Below, piece after piece: positions 1-8,693 of a stretch of DNA of 64,000 nucleotides. The notes below the pieces were generated by a model that was not told the origin of the DNA, did no database searches, and was given only the letters and a program-made list of their open reading frames with translations. Numbering within the stretch: the first letter of the stretch is position 1; every line of letters begins with the position of its first letter. The stretch is taken from the NCBI GenBank assembly GCA_046724395.1, contig JBKOWM010000020.1:1-64000 (forward strand), in the 5' to 3' direction. A program made the translations under genes and the position numbers. This stretch comes from DATAEU01 sp046724395. GTDB lineage: Bacteria > Actinomycetota > UBA4738 > HRBIN12.

Positions 1-20
1 TCACCGGCCGGTAGCTCCGG

Positions 21-114
21 CCAGGCACCCCCGCGGCACCCGCCAGCGCCCGCTTACGGCTGCTTCCTTCCGGACCTGACCGGGTTCGCAGGTTGGCGTC
101 GCGCGGGACCCGAC
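21..114 (-). ncRNA. ffs: Signal recognition particle RNA, small bacterial type
   Basis: Read on the minus strand, the block at 61-83 is the conserved SRP RNA tetraloop domain (GTCCGGAAGGAAGCAGC). The flanks, GGTCCCGCGCGACG near 114-101 and GCCGCGGGGGTGCC near 36-23, can pair to close a single hairpin of about 95 nt, the usual size of the bacterial 4.5S-like RNA. It works with Ffh in co-translational targeting of membrane proteins. Both ends are estimated from pairing and may be off by several bases. Confidence 0.9.
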
Positions 115-118
115 CATC

Positions 119-424
119 GACGCTCCGTGCCGGGAGCGACCTCGGACCCACAGGGCCTCGGGCGGGGATTCAGCCCCGCTGAAGCGGATCGCGGGTACAG
201 GGCACCGCTAGCTCCCCGCCTAGCACGGCCACCTCCACGAGTATACGGACCGTTGCGACACGCATTGACGCCGGACGCCGGGCATCGGGGAGCCGCACCC
301 TCTTCGGCATGCCCGCGGTCGGACGCCCGATGCACGCAGCGGACCTAGGCGGTTCGCCCGAGATCAAAGGGCCCGACGCCCGTTTCCTGTGACGGGTCCG
401 TCGTACTACCGTCAGGCTGACATC
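119..424. other. Non-coding stretch between SRP RNA and the DivIVA-like gene
   Basis: No gene is recognised here. The part near the SRP RNA should hold its minus-strand promoter. The right part is the 5' region of the DivIVA-like gene, including an in-frame GTG at 389 that would add 12 residues to that protein. Nothing else was identified. Confidence 0.4.
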
Positions 425-1069
425 ATGGAAGATGCCGGGAACACGCCCTCGCCGCCCTCGGCCGTCCCGTTTCGGCGGGTGGACAACCGTGGAACCTCGC
501 CCGAAACGATACGCGCCGCTTCTTTCAGGACGGTTCGCAAGGGGTTCGACACACGCGAGGTCCGAGATTTTCTCGAGCGACTCGCGAGCGAAGTCGAGGC
601 GCTTCGCGACCAGATTCGCAGCCTCGAGGCAGAGGCAGCAGCTTCCCCGTCGACGCAGGTCGCCGACCTGATGCGGCGATTCGGCGAGGAGGCCGCCGCG
701 CTCGAACGACAGGCCGAGGCGGCCGCCGAGGCAGCGCGCGCTTCGGCCCGCGCCGAGGCCGACGAAATCCTCCGCGACGCGCGCATCCGGCACGAGGAGG
801 CCGCCGCCGACGCCGCGGCCACGGTGGCCGCCGCACAGTCGGAGGCCGACCGAATGCTCCGCGAGGCTCGATCGAAGGCCGAGGCGTTTCGCCGGGGCAT
901 CGAGGCGGCGCGCCGGACCGCCGTCGGCGATCTTTCGCGAATGCACGACGTTCTCCTGAAGACGCTCGTCGGTCTGGATGCCGCCGGAACCTCCGACGAG
1001 ACACCCGGCCAGACCATCGAAGACGTCATCGTGGTTGCGGACGCGACGGACGACACACGCAGCGCCTGA
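425..1069 (+). CDS. DivIVA-domain coiled-coil protein
   Basis: A 214-residue protein. After a variable N-terminal segment it carries a DivIVA-like N-terminal motif (IRAASFRTVRKGFDTREVRD, about residues 27-46). This is followed by a long Ala/Glu/Arg-rich heptad region typical of a coiled coil, to about residue 185. Family members (DivIVA/Wag31 and relatives) bind curved membrane and organise polar growth or division in Gram-positive bacteria. This copy is shorter than Wag31, so it may be one of the smaller paralogues. ATG at 425 is preferred over GTG at 389; neither has a strong ribosome-binding site. A hairpin follows the stop. Confidence 0.75.
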   Translation: MEDAGNTPSPPSAVPFRRVDNRGTSPETIRAASFRTVRKGFDTREVRDFLERLASEVEALRDQIRSLEAEAAASPSTQVADLMRRFGEEAAALERQAEAAAEAARASARAEADEILRDARIRHEEAAADAAATVAAAQSEADRMLREARSKAEAFRRGIEAARRTAVGDLSRMHDVLLKTLVGLDAAGTSDETPGQTIEDVIVVADATDDTRSA

Positions 1070-1077
1070 TACTCCCG

Positions 1078-1097
1078 GGCCCGCCTGTCGGCGGGCC
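1078..1097. terminator. Hairpin after the DivIVA-like gene
   Basis: A perfect 8-bp stem (GGCCCGCC / GGCGGGCC) with a TGTC loop begins 9 bases after the stop. There is no T-run, so intrinsic termination is uncertain. The symmetric stem could serve both this gene and the minus-strand tRNA gene next to it. Confidence 0.5.
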
Positions 1098-1118
1098 GCG
1101 ACTCCCCGTAGCGTTCTG

Positions 1119-1203
1119 CGGTGGCCGCGGGATTCGAACCCGCGAGGGGTTGCCCCCTACACGCTCTCCAGGCGTGCCCCTTCGTCCGCTCGGGCAGGCC
1201 ACC
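1119..1203 (-). tRNA. tRNA-Ser (anticodon GGA)
   Basis: The minus strand folds as a class II tRNA of 85 nt. The acceptor stem GGTGGCC pairs with GGCCACC, followed by discriminator G. The anticodon loop CTGGAGA sits between GCGTG-type stems, there is a long variable arm, and the T-arm is GCGGGTTCGAATCCCGC. GGA reads UCC/UCU serine codons. CCA is not encoded. Confidence 0.95.
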
Positions 1204-1319
1204 GTGACGAGTCTACGGAACGCCTGCGAACGTCCGGGCGGCGTCGTGACAACCGCACTTATCATGGGTGGCTCGCCCACGCGACCAGAACGTGTCGTTG
1301 GATTGGAGCGGCCATCGCG

Positions 1320-2339
1320 ATGGTGACGACGATGGATCGAACGGAGTTCGAGCGCCAGCTCGAGGAACAACGCACGGTGCTCACCGGCTACTGCTATCGC
1401 ATGCTCGGCTCGCCATACGAGGCCGAGGACGCCGTGCAGGAGACGATGCTCCGCGCATGGAAGGCCTTCGATCAGTTCGACGGCCGATCTGCGCTCAGCA
1501 CGTGGCTCTATCGCATCGCGACGAACGTCTGCCTCGACGCCCTGCAGGGGCGCAAGCGGCGCGCCATCCCGATGGACTTGTCCCCCGCGGCGAAGGCGGA
1601 TGCGCCGCTGCCGTCACCGGTCTCGTGGGAAGCATGGGTGCGGCCGATCCCCGACGCGGCCGTGCTACCCGACACCGGCGACCCCGCCGAGCTCGTCGAA
1701 ACCCGCGAGACCATCCGGCTCGCGTTCGTCGCGGCGCTACAGACCCTGCCTCCAAAGCAGCGCGCCGTCCTGATCCTGCGCGAGGTGTTGCGCTGGCAGG
1801 CGAGCGAGGTGGCCGAGCTCCTCGGCACCTCCGTCGCGTCCGTCAACAGCGCGCTCCAGCGAGCAAGGGCCACCCTCGACTCGACGGTGATCGGCGACGG
1901 CCGCCGGCTCGACCCCACGAACGACGACGCGCAGGCCGACCTGCTCGCGCGCTACGTCGACGCGTTCGAGCGGTACGACATGGAGGCGCTCGTGGCGCTG
2001 CTCCACGAGGACGCAACGCACAACATGCCGCCGTACGAGATGTGGCTTCGAGGACCCGATCAGATGACGCGCTGGATGCTCGGCCCGGGAATCACATGTC
2101 GGGGCTCGCGGCTCCTGCCCGTGCACGGGAACGGATCGCCCGGCTTCGCGATCTACCGGCCGACGGGTCCCGGCGGCAGGCGCGAGCCGTTCAACGTCCA
2201 CCTGCTGGATATCGTGGATGGCCGCATTGCCGGCATCACGTACTTCCTCGACATCGGCCTGTTCCCGCTCTTCGGGCTGCCTCGGGGGGTCGAGGCCAGT
2301 CCCGGGAGGGGAATCGACCAACCGGATGGCAACCGATGA
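1320..2339 (+). CDS. ECF sigma factor with C-terminal SnoaL-like domain
   Basis: A 339-residue sigma-70 family protein. Region 2 (about residues 12-80) includes YRMLGSPYEAEDAVQETMLR. Region 4 (about 145-195) includes LPPKQRAVLILREVLRWQ and a helix-turn-helix. The last 130 residues resemble a SnoaL/NTF2-like fold. This is the arrangement of the actinobacterial SigG/SigJ-type ECF groups, where the C-terminal domain replaces a separate anti-sigma factor in controlling activity. No anti-sigma gene is adjacent. ATG 1320 or ATG 1332 could be the start. The next gene, a cupin-like protein, lies 209 bases downstream on the same strand. Confidence 0.85.
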   Translation: MVTTMDRTEFERQLEEQRTVLTGYCYRMLGSPYEAEDAVQETMLRAWKAFDQFDGRSALSTWLYRIATNVCLDALQGRKRRAIPMDLSPAAKADAPLPSPVSWEAWVRPIPDAAVLPDTGDPAELVETRETIRLAFVAALQTLPPKQRAVLILREVLRWQASEVAELLGTSVASVNSALQRARATLDSTVIGDGRRLDPTNDDAQADLLARYVDAFERYDMEALVALLHEDATHNMPPYEMWLRGPDQMTRWMLGPGITCRGSRLLPVHGNGSPGFAIYRPTGPGGRREPFNVHLLDIVDGRIAGITYFLDIGLFPLFGLPRGVEASPGRGIDQPDGNR

Positions 2340-2548
2340 GTTCGGCGCCACAGCTCCGTCTCTAAAGATAGAGAGAGGGAGGATGGCAGATGGCGTCCCG
2401 GCACGGGGCTGAGTTCGACGCGCACACCACACCGCTGATCCCGGCTCCGACCCTTGTCCTCGGGGTGTCGCCCGCGACCGTGTTCGCCGATGGCCGAACA
2501 GGGTCCTTCTCGGCGACGCGCCGGCGGTTCTGACGCCGGACGGCGCCG

Positions 2549-2923
2549 ATGCCCGGCGATGCCTACGACGGCTCCTGGAGGACTGCGGCCGATGCCTCAC
2601 GCGACGGGCGGCTCTCGATCAACGTGCTTCGCCACGGCGAGGTCGTCGTCCTCGCGCCGGGCGAGTCGATGCCGAATGCGCGCGGCGAGTGGGAAGACCG
2701 AATGATCGTGGTCGAGGACGGCGAGATCGAACTCGAGTGCCGCGGCGGGGGGCGCGCAAGGTTCGTTCCCGGCGACGTGCTGTTCGTGTCCGGGCTGTCG
2801 GTGAGCGCGATCCGGAACGCGGGGCCAGTGTCCGCCGTGCTCGGTACCGTCTCCCGTCACATCGTCCCGACCAGACGTGTCGATGATTCGGGCCGGTCCA
2901 ACCGGTCGAACCCACGGCCGTAA
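2549..2923 (+). CDS. Small cupin-like protein
   Basis: A 124-residue protein with a short beta-rich core: ERHGEV-like strands, then DRMIVVEDGEIELECRGG, then RFVPGDVLFVSGLS. This is the pattern of a minimal cupin (barrel strands and a PGDV turn), though the metal-binding histidines usual in cupins are not evident. Function is unknown. It lies between the ECF sigma gene and a flavin oxidase on the same strand, 28 bases before the oxidase start, so co-transcription with the oxidase is likely. The C-terminal 20 residues are Arg/Ser-rich and look unstructured. Confidence 0.55.
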   Translation: MPGDAYDGSWRTAADASRDGRLSINVLRHGEVVVLAPGESMPNARGEWEDRMIVVEDGEIELECRGGGRARFVPGDVLFVSGLSVSAIRNAGPVSAVLGTVSRHIVPTRRVDDSGRSNRSNPRP

Positions 2924-2951
2924 TCAGGGCCGTAATCAGGAGGTGCAGACG

Positions 2952-4346
2952 ATGAACGCTTCGCCAACGGAAATCCCGGTCGCCGACCTGCGGGCGGCCG
3001 TGAGCGGTCGCGTGATCGCGCCCGGCGACGAGGACTACGACGTTGCCCGCACCGTCTTTCCGGGTGGAATCGATCGGCGGCCCGGCGCCATCGTGCGGGT
3101 CGCGGATGCCGCCGACGTCGCACGCGTCGTTGAATTCGGCCGCGAGCTGGGCGTCGACATCGCCGTCCGCAGTGGCGGCCACAGCGGCGCCGGTCACAGC
3201 GTTTCCGAAGGCGGGATCACGATCGATCTCGCCGACCTCCGCACGATCGACATCGACACCGACAGGCGGACCGCGTGGGCGCAGACCGGCCTCACCGCGA
3301 TCGAGTACGCCAAGGCGGCCGGGGAGCACGGCCTTGTGACCGGCTTCGGCGATACGGGCTCGGTGGGCGTGGGTGGAATCACACTCGGGGGCGGAGTCGG
3401 CTACCTCGTACGGAGGTTCGGCCTCACGATCGACGATCTTCTCGGGGCCGAAGTCGTGACGGCCGACGCCGAGGTGCTACGCCTCGACGCTGACGCCCAT
3501 CCCGACCTGTTCTGGGCGATTCGCGGCGGGGGCGGCAACTTCGGGGTCGCCACACGCTTCCAACTCCGCCTCCATGAGCTGCCGACGGTCGTCGGTGGGA
3601 TGCTGCTGCTGCCCGCCACGCCGGAGACGATCCTGTCGTTCCTCGCGGAGGCCGAGGCCGCGCCCGACGAACTCTCGACGATCGCGAACGTCATGCCGGC
3701 GCCGCCGATGCCGTTCCTTCCCGAGGAGCTGCATGGACGGCTCGCGATCATGGCCTTGATGTGCTTCTCGGGCGATGCCGAGTCTGGGGAGAAGGCACTA
3801 GCGCCGTTTCGCGCCATCGCGCAGCCGATGGCGGACATGGTGCGCCCGATCCCGTACCCGGAGATCTATCCGCCAGAGGAGGAGGGCTACCATCCGATCG
3901 CGGCCGCTCGCACGATGTTCATCGACGCGGTCGACGAGAATTCGGCGCGGACGATGATCGAGCGCCTCGAGGCGTCCGACGCGATGATGCGCGTTGTGCA
4001 GATCCGCGTTCTCGGCGGCGCGATGGCGCGCGTTTCGAACGACGCCACGGCGTTCGCGCACCGCGATCGCCGGATGATGCTCAACGTCGCCGCGCTGGCG
4101 AGCGATCCGAGGGAGTTGCCTCGGCACGAACAGTGGGTCGAATCGTTGGCCGCTTCGATCCAACGCGGCCCCGAGGCCGCATACGTGAACTTCCTCAACG
4201 ACGAGGGACCCGAGCGCGTGCGCCAGGCGTACCCGGGAACCACCTACGACCGCCTGGCCGAGGTCAAGGCGCGGTATGACCCGGCCAACCTCTTTCGCCT
4301 CAACCAGAACATCCCGCCCGCGGTCGCGAGCGGCACCGCGTCATGA
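2952..4346 (+). CDS. FAD-linked oxidase of the berberine bridge / 6-hydroxynicotine oxidase type
   Basis: A 464-residue PCMH-type flavoprotein. RSGGHS at residues 73-78 gives the histidine (H77) expected to carry 8-alpha-linked FAD. GVGGITLGGGVGYL and AIRGGGGNFGV are typical of the FAD-binding domain, and the C-terminal VNFLND...YDPANLFRLNQNI is the berberine-bridge tail. The second FAD-linking cysteine of bicovalent members appears absent (DTGSVGVGG), so single-point attachment is inferred. Such enzymes oxidise alkaloids, sugars or polyketides; the substrate here is unknown. The start is well supported by AGGAGG at 2938-2943. Confidence 0.85.
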   Translation: MNASPTEIPVADLRAAVSGRVIAPGDEDYDVARTVFPGGIDRRPGAIVRVADAADVARVVEFGRELGVDIAVRSGGHSGAGHSVSEGGITIDLADLRTIDIDTDRRTAWAQTGLTAIEYAKAAGEHGLVTGFGDTGSVGVGGITLGGGVGYLVRRFGLTIDDLLGAEVVTADAEVLRLDADAHPDLFWAIRGGGGNFGVATRFQLRLHELPTVVGGMLLLPATPETILSFLAEAEAAPDELSTIANVMPAPPMPFLPEELHGRLAIMALMCFSGDAESGEKALAPFRAIAQPMADMVRPIPYPEIYPPEEEGYHPIAAARTMFIDAVDENSARTMIERLEASDAMMRVVQIRVLGGAMARVSNDATAFAHRDRRMMLNVAALASDPRELPRHEQWVESLAASIQRGPEAAYVNFLNDEGPERVRQAYPGTTYDRLAEVKARYDPANLFRLNQNIPPAVASGTAS

Positions 4347-4508
4347 CGTTATAGCCAGCGCGCGAGTCGCCGAGACCCCGCGGCAAGCCTTTTGGCCGGG
4401 CTCGGCTGCGCACGAATGCTCGCGGAGGGACCGGAAGTTCTCTCGGAATCCCGTTTCGGCTTGCGCCACATCGGAAATCGTGGGGAGGTCGCTACCGAGG
4501 AGGAGCAC

Positions 4509-4607
4509 ATGCTGGCAGCAGGCCTCAACTGGCTCTGGATCCTCATCGTCATCGTCGTGATCGCAGCGGTGGCCTGGTACTTCATCCGTGGCAGAGGAAC
4601 CGTCTGA
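4509..4607 (+). CDS. 32-residue single-pass membrane peptide
   Basis: A short reading frame preceded by GAGGAG at 4498-4503, spaced for an ATG at 4509. The product is almost wholly one hydrophobic helix (LWILIVIVVIAAVAWYF) followed by RGRGTV, a positive-inside tail. It resembles the many tiny membrane peptides annotated in high-GC Gram-positives, but no family is recognised. It lies between convergent genes. An in-frame upstream ATG at 4392 would give 71 residues, but without a ribosome-binding site. Confidence 0.5.
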   Translation: MLAAGLNWLWILIVIVVIAAVAWYFIRGRGTV

Positions 4608-4626
4608 GGGCACTCGCCCGAGGGCA

Positions 4627-5463
4627 TCAGTAGGCGTCGCCGCTGGCCGGATCGGTCAGTTCCTCGAGCCGAGTGGACTTCAGTCGGGCGAGATCGGTCG
4701 GGTAAGCAACGCCGTTCGCCTTGGCGATGCGCGGCGCGTGCTCGCGGAAGAAGGCGACGATGCGGACGCCCGATTCGAGCATGGCGTCGCGTTGCAGTGC
4801 ACACAACGTCGAGGCCAGCTCGGTGAGCTCCCCGACCGGGACCTCCTTTGAGAGCTTCTCGTACGCTTCCCCCTGCGCCTCGACACCGTGCCGGATCCGA
4901 ACGAGGTTGACGCAGTAGCGACGGAGCGCCTCGAGCTGGCCGTATGCCCACCAGAGATCGCCGCGGCCCATCGCGGCGAGAAAATGCGAGAGGTCGTGCC
5001 AGAACCACATGACGGTCTCACGCAGCCGTTCGCGCTGCTCGTCCGGATCCGGTCGCGAGAACGGGAACTCGGCGCGACCGAGGACGCCGCGCTTGTCCAC
5101 CAGCGTCTGAAAGGGTCCCACCTCGAGGCGCTTCAGCGCCCCCTCCCGCTCGAAGTGCAGCTCGACGTCTGTCCCGTCGCGAAGTATGCAGAAGGCGATC
5201 CGGTCGAGGCCGAAGTCCTCCAGGAACAGCGGGTCGCCGAGCCTCCGGACGAAAGCATCACGGCTGCTCATAACATTCTCGAGCGCGTCGTCGGTCGTGA
5301 TGGCGTACAGGTCGATGTCGGAGAACTCGTCCGCCTCCCCTCGCGCACGTGAGCCGCCGAGCAGTCCGGCGATGATCCGGTCGTCCGCCTCACAAGCCTC
5401 GGCGAAGCGAAAGACGACGCCGGGCTGGTCTCGCGGTGCACGCGGTTGGATCGATCTCACCAC
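4627..5463 (-). CDS. Nucleotidyltransferase of the aminoglycoside adenylyltransferase type
   Basis: A 278-residue protein with the polymerase-beta-type active site near residue 37: GSRARGEADEFSDIDL, i.e. G-S then D-x-D for two metal ions. A further acid lies in TDVELHFE. The helical C-terminal half resembles that of aminoglycoside nucleotidyltransferases. Proteins of this broad family adenylylate small molecules, and many environmental members have no proven antibiotic substrate, so resistance is not claimed. A second, distinct member of the same superfamily is at 50675-51514. The gene is monocistronic and convergent with the small membrane peptide. Confidence 0.75.
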   Translation of the reverse strand: MVRSIQPRAPRDQPGVVFRFAEACEADDRIIAGLLGGSRARGEADEFSDIDLYAITTDDALENVMSSRDAFVRRLGDPLFLEDFGLDRIAFCILRDGTDVELHFEREGALKRLEVGPFQTLVDKRGVLGRAEFPFSRPDPDEQRERLRETVMWFWHDLSHFLAAMGRGDLWWAYGQLEALRRYCVNLVRIRHGVEAQGEAYEKLSKEVPVGELTELASTLCALQRDAMLESGVRIVAFFREHAPRIAKANGVAYPTDLARLKSTRLEELTDPASGDAY

Positions 5464-5817
5464 CGAAGTCTCGCATTTTCCTATCGGGCGTCCTCTCGTT
5501 CGAAACGAACAGCGCGCGTCCCGCGAGGTGGAAGGTATTGTCGGCCCGTTTAGGACCCACCGCCCGGACCGCTGTGATCCTCGGCGCCTCCGCCGCTCTC
5601 GGACTGCCCATGCGGTAGCTCACGCGGCCGCAGCCGCAGCTTCCGGTGGCCGACGGCCGTCAGGAGTACCTGGTAGAAGGCGCCGCCACAACCGAGGTGA
5701 GAAAGATCTTCACCTCCGTAACGTCCTCGTTCGTAAAGGTCTCGATCACATCATCCACAACGAGGCACGCGCGTCCCGAGCCGGTTGGTTACCTGCGCAC
5801 GTCAGAACGGATTATGG
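5464..5817. other. Intergenic stretch without a recognised gene
   Basis: It should contain the minus-strand promoter of the nucleotidyltransferase and the 3' flank of the tRNA-Ser gene. No conserved RNA, repeat or plausible coding region was found. Confidence 0.4.
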
Positions 5818-5906
5818 CGGAGGCGGCGTGATTCGAACACGCGAGAGCCGGTCAAGGCCCTAACCGCTTTCGAGGCGGTCCCGTTCGTCCGCTCCGGCAC
5901 GCCTCC
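5818..5906 (-). tRNA. tRNA-Ser (anticodon CGA)
   Basis: The minus strand reads as an 89-nt class II tRNA. The acceptor GGAGGCG pairs with CGCCTCC plus discriminator G, the anticodon loop is CTCGAAA, the variable arm is long, and the T-arm is GCGTGTTCGAATCACGC. CGA reads UCG serine codons. CCA is not encoded. Confidence 0.95.
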
Positions 5907-5988
5907 GGCGGCGAGTCTAGCAAGGCGTGCCGAGCGCCGGCGTGGGAGGATGCTCTCATCGTCTCGCCCTACGTGGAGGCCGCGATAT

Positions 5989-6381
5989 ATGGACGCTCGG
6001 AAACTGCGGTCGATCCCCCTCTTCGACGGGCTCTCCCGCAAGGAGCTCGAGCAGATCGCGAGGCAAGCCGACGAGATCGACCTCCCGCCGGGCAAGCGGC
6101 TTTTGGACCAGGGCCGGTACGCGTACGAGTTCTTCGTGATCGCCGACGGCTCCGTGGAGGTGCGACAGGACCGCCATCCCGTCGCCACACTCGGACCGGG
6201 CGATTGTTTCGGGGAGATCGCCCTGCTCGAAAACTCGCCGCGGACGGCGACAATTGAGACGCTGACGCGCGTGCGAGCGATCGTGATGGATTCCCGCGGC
6301 TTCTCGGTGATGATGTCCGCGTCGCCCACCGTCGCGGATCGCATCCGTGCAATAGAGCAACAGCGCATGTCGAACGGCTGA
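5989..6381 (+). CDS. Stand-alone cyclic nucleotide-binding domain protein
   Basis: A 130-residue protein made only of a CRP-type effector domain. The phosphate-binding cassette FGEIALLENSPRTATIE spans residues 74-90, with the key arginine at R85. There is no DNA-binding domain. The same domain recurs as the C-terminal part of the MFS fusion at 54543-56207, and a nucleotide cyclase is encoded at 56200-57495, so cAMP signalling in this organism is likely. The protein may act as a cAMP buffer or as a regulatory subunit for a partner not visible here. The start is the ATG in a short A/T-rich patch at 5986-5991. It is convergent with tadA. Confidence 0.8.
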   Translation: MDARKLRSIPLFDGLSRKELEQIARQADEIDLPPGKRLLDQGRYAYEFFVIADGSVEVRQDRHPVATLGPGDCFGEIALLENSPRTATIETLTRVRAIVMDSRGFSVMMSASPTVADRIRAIEQQRMSNG

Positions 6382-6387
6382 CGACGC

Positions 6388-6849
6388 CTACCGCCGGCGC
6401 CGAAAGAATGCGCGCAGCAGCTCGGCGGATTGGCCATCGAGGACGCCCGCCGTCACGTCGACTCGGTGATTGAGCCGCTCGTCGCGGACGAGATCGCCGA
6501 GCGAGCCGGCGAAGCCGGCCTTCGCGTCGGCCGCGCCGAACACGAGCCGGTCGATCCGCGCGAGGACCATGGCGCCGGCGCACATGGCGCACGGCTCGAG
6601 CGTCACGAACATCGTGCACGCGTCCAGCCGCCACGAGCCCACCACTTCGCTCGCCTGGCGGAGCGCGAGGATCTCCGCGTGCGCCGTCGGGTCGTTTCGG
6701 TGCTGCCGCTGATTCCCGGCCCGCCCGAGCACCTCACCGCCGCGTGCGACGACGGCGCCGACCGGGACGTCGCCCCACGACCCGGCCAGCCGAGCCTCCT
6801 CGAGGGCGAGCCCCATCATCCGCTCGTCGAGCTCGGCGACGCCTTCCAT
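6388..6849 (-). CDS. tadA: tRNA-specific adenosine deaminase
   Basis: A 153-residue zinc deaminase that converts A34 to inosine in tRNA-Arg(ACG). A tRNA-Arg(ACG) gene is present at 32377-32449. The active-site motifs are intact: HAEILAL (zinc ligand His and catalytic Glu) and PCAMCAGAM (two zinc-ligand Cys). Length and C-terminal helix fit TadA. Its ATG overlaps the TGA of the upstream zincin gene by one base (TGATG), indicating translational coupling. Confidence 0.93.
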   Translation of the reverse strand: MEGVAELDERMMGLALEEARLAGSWGDVPVGAVVARGGEVLGRAGNQRQHRNDPTAHAEILALRQASEVVGSWRLDACTMFVTLEPCAMCAGAMVLARIDRLVFGAADAKAGFAGSLGDLVRDERLNHRVDVTAGVLDGQSAELLRAFFRRRR

Positions 6850-7196
6850 CAGTAGCGGTCGAGCTCGCGCAGGCGATCGTCGCTGATGCCGAAGAAGTGC
6901 GCGACCTCGTGCGCCACGGTGTGGGCGATGAGGTCGCGCAGCGCATCGTCGCCGGCGCCGGCCGCACGCTCGATCGTCGAACGGTACAGCGTAATCGTGT
7001 CGGGCAGCACGCCGGCGTAATACGTCCGCTCGGTGAGCGGGATGCCGTGGTACCGGCCGAGGAGGTTCGGCTGACCGTGCGGCGGCCGCTTCTCGACGAG
7101 CACCTCAACATTCTCGAGCCGGTCGAGCACCCACTCCGGAAGAGCATCGACCGCCTCGGCGACGAGGTTTTCGAACCGTTTACGACCGGATGCCAC
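6849..7196 (-). CDS. Small zincin-like metallopeptidase family protein
   Basis: A 115-residue protein with the motif HTVAHEVAHFFGISDDRL near the C-terminus, containing HExxH plus a following acidic residue. The N-terminal half (ALPEWVLDRLENVEVLVE) matches the minimal metallopeptidase family found next to housekeeping genes in actinobacteria. No substrate is known. It is joined to tadA by a one-base overlap, and its start lies 9 bases after the ureohydrolase stop, so it belongs to a minus-strand operon. Confidence 0.8.
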   Translation of the reverse strand: MASGRKRFENLVAEAVDALPEWVLDRLENVEVLVEKRPPHGQPNLLGRYHGIPLTERTYYAGVLPDTITLYRSTIERAAGAGDDALRDLIAHTVAHEVAHFFGISDDRLRELDRY

Positions 7197-7205
7197 CGAC
7201 CGAGC

Positions 7206-8234
7206 CTACGACCGCTTCTTCGCGAGCGCCGAGACGGCCTCCAACACGATCCGGTGCGCGAGCATCGCCGTCACGTCGGCGTTGTCGTACGGCGGCGAGA
7301 CCTCGACGATATCCATCCCGACGAGGTCGACGCGGCCGACGATCTGGCGCACCGCGCGGAGCATCTCGCGGGGCAGAATGCCGCCGGGCTCCGGCGTCCC
7401 CGTCCCCGGCGCTGTTCCCGGGTCCACGACGTCGATGTCGACCGAGAGATAAATGCAGTCGGGCCCGTCGAGGGCCTCCGCGATGGAGTCGGCGATGACC
7501 GCCTCCGACCCACGCTCCTCGATCTCGACCATCGTGTGCCAGCGCAGGCCGCGCTCACGCATCCAGTCGAACGTCGCCCTCTCCGGCCAATAGCCGCGCA
7601 GGCCGATCTGCACGAAGTTTCTGCCGTCGACCCAGCCCTCCTCGATCAGCCGGCGCATCGGCGTGCCGTGCGAGAGCAGTGACCCCCAGACGTCGTTGCC
7701 CGTATCGGCGTGCGCGTCGAAGTGGACGATGCCGACCGAGCGCGGATGCACGTGGCGCGCGACGGCCGCCGCCGACGGGTATGTGATCGAGTGGTCGCCG
7801 CCGAGGACGAGCGGCGTCGCCCCGGTTCCGGCGACGCGGTACACCTTTTCGTGGATGACGCGGTGCGCTCGCGCGAGCCGCGACGGAACGACGGGGGCAT
7901 CGCCGGCGTCGACGACCGTGACGTGCGCGAACGGCTCGATGTCGAGCTGGATCGACCACGCGTCGACGTTGGCCCAGTGATACGGCGCCCCGCGGATCGC
8001 GCGAGGACCGAAGCGCGCCCCCGGCCGCGCGCTCGTCCCGTCGTCGAGCGGGGCGCCGACGATCGCGACGTCGGCGTTCGCCGCTCGGATGGCCTCCTCG
8101 TCGATCGCCCAGGGCAGCTTGTGGAAGGAGCCCGTCCACCCCGTGTGATACGGAAGGTCTTCGGTCGCGAACTCGTCGAACTCATCCCCGGATGCAAGCT
8201 CGCTCCGCTCGATGCGAAAGTCTCTTTGAGTCAC
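7206..8234 (-). CDS. Ureohydrolase (agmatinase/arginase family)
   Basis: A 342-residue protein with all binuclear manganese motifs: GGDHSI, FDAHADTG and SVDIDVVDPGTAPGTGTPEP. The GTGTPEPGG segment is closer to agmatinase and guanidino-acid hydrolases than to arginase, so cleavage of agmatine or a related guanidine compound to urea is the best guess. GTG at 8234 is preferred because GGAGCGGAG precedes it. A TTG at 8297 would add 21 poorly conserved residues. It lies downstream of arsR and the VOC gene and upstream of the zincin and tadA, all on the minus strand with short gaps. Confidence 0.85.
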   Translation of the reverse strand: MTQRDFRIERSELASGDEFDEFATEDLPYHTGWTGSFHKLPWAIDEEAIRAANADVAIVGAPLDDGTSARPGARFGPRAIRGAPYHWANVDAWSIQLDIEPFAHVTVVDAGDAPVVPSRLARAHRVIHEKVYRVAGTGATPLVLGGDHSITYPSAAAVARHVHPRSVGIVHFDAHADTGNDVWGSLLSHGTPMRRLIEEGWVDGRNFVQIGLRGYWPERATFDWMRERGLRWHTMVEIEERGSEAVIADSIAEALDGPDCIYLSVDIDVVDPGTAPGTGTPEPGGILPREMLRAVRQIVGRVDLVGMDIVEVSPPYDNADVTAMLAHRIVLEAVSALAKKRS

Positions 8235-8309
8235 GTCCGGCTCCGCTCCTGCGCCGATCGGCCCGCGAACCGTACCGGGCCCACCGGCCGCGGACAATCA
8301 CAAGGTCCG

Positions 8310-8693
8310 CTAGGCCTTGGCGATCTGGATGAGGTTGCCGCACGTGTCGTCGAAGACCGCCGTCGTGACACCGCCCATGTCGAGCGGCTCCTGCGTAAAC
8401 CGGACGCCTCTCTCCCGAAGCCGCTCGAACTCGGCGTTCACGTCGTCGACCGCGAACGAGGTTGCCGGGATCCCGTCGGCCACGAGCGCCTCCTTGAACG
8501 GTCGCGCGGCCGGATGGGCGTCCGGTTCGAGCAGGAGCTCGGTCCCCTTGGGGTCGTCCGGGGAGACGACGGTGAGCCATCGAGCTTCGCCGAGCGGCAC
8601 GTCCTTGTTCTTCACGAATCCGAGGGCGTCGGTGTAAAAGCGGAGCGCCTTCTCCTGATCGTCGACGAGCACGGATGTTATGTAGATCCTCAT
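8310..8693 (-). CDS. VOC (glyoxalase/bleomycin-resistance fold) protein
   Basis: A 127-residue protein with the two-module VOC pattern: ITSVLVDDQEKALRFYTDAL at the start and VTTAVFDDTCGNLIQIAKA at the end. Members are metal-dependent lyases, dioxygenases or binding proteins; the substrate is unknown. The ATG overlaps the arsR stop as ATGA, so the two are translated together and probably controlled by the ArsR-type repressor. Confidence 0.85.
   Translation of the reverse strand: MRIYITSVLVDDQEKALRFYTDALGFVKNKDVPLGEARWLTVVSPDDPKGTELLLEPDAHPAARPFKEALVADGIPATSFAVDDVNAEFERLRERGVRFTQEPLDMGGVTTAVFDDTCGNLIQIAKA

Noticed and set aside
135..388. tRNA gene next to the SRP RNA
   Set aside because: No acceptor, anticodon or T-arm pattern could be folded on either strand.
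4627..5463. Antibiotic resistance gene
   Set aside because: The nucleotidyltransferase motif alone does not show an aminoglycoside substrate, and most environmental relatives are uncharacterised.
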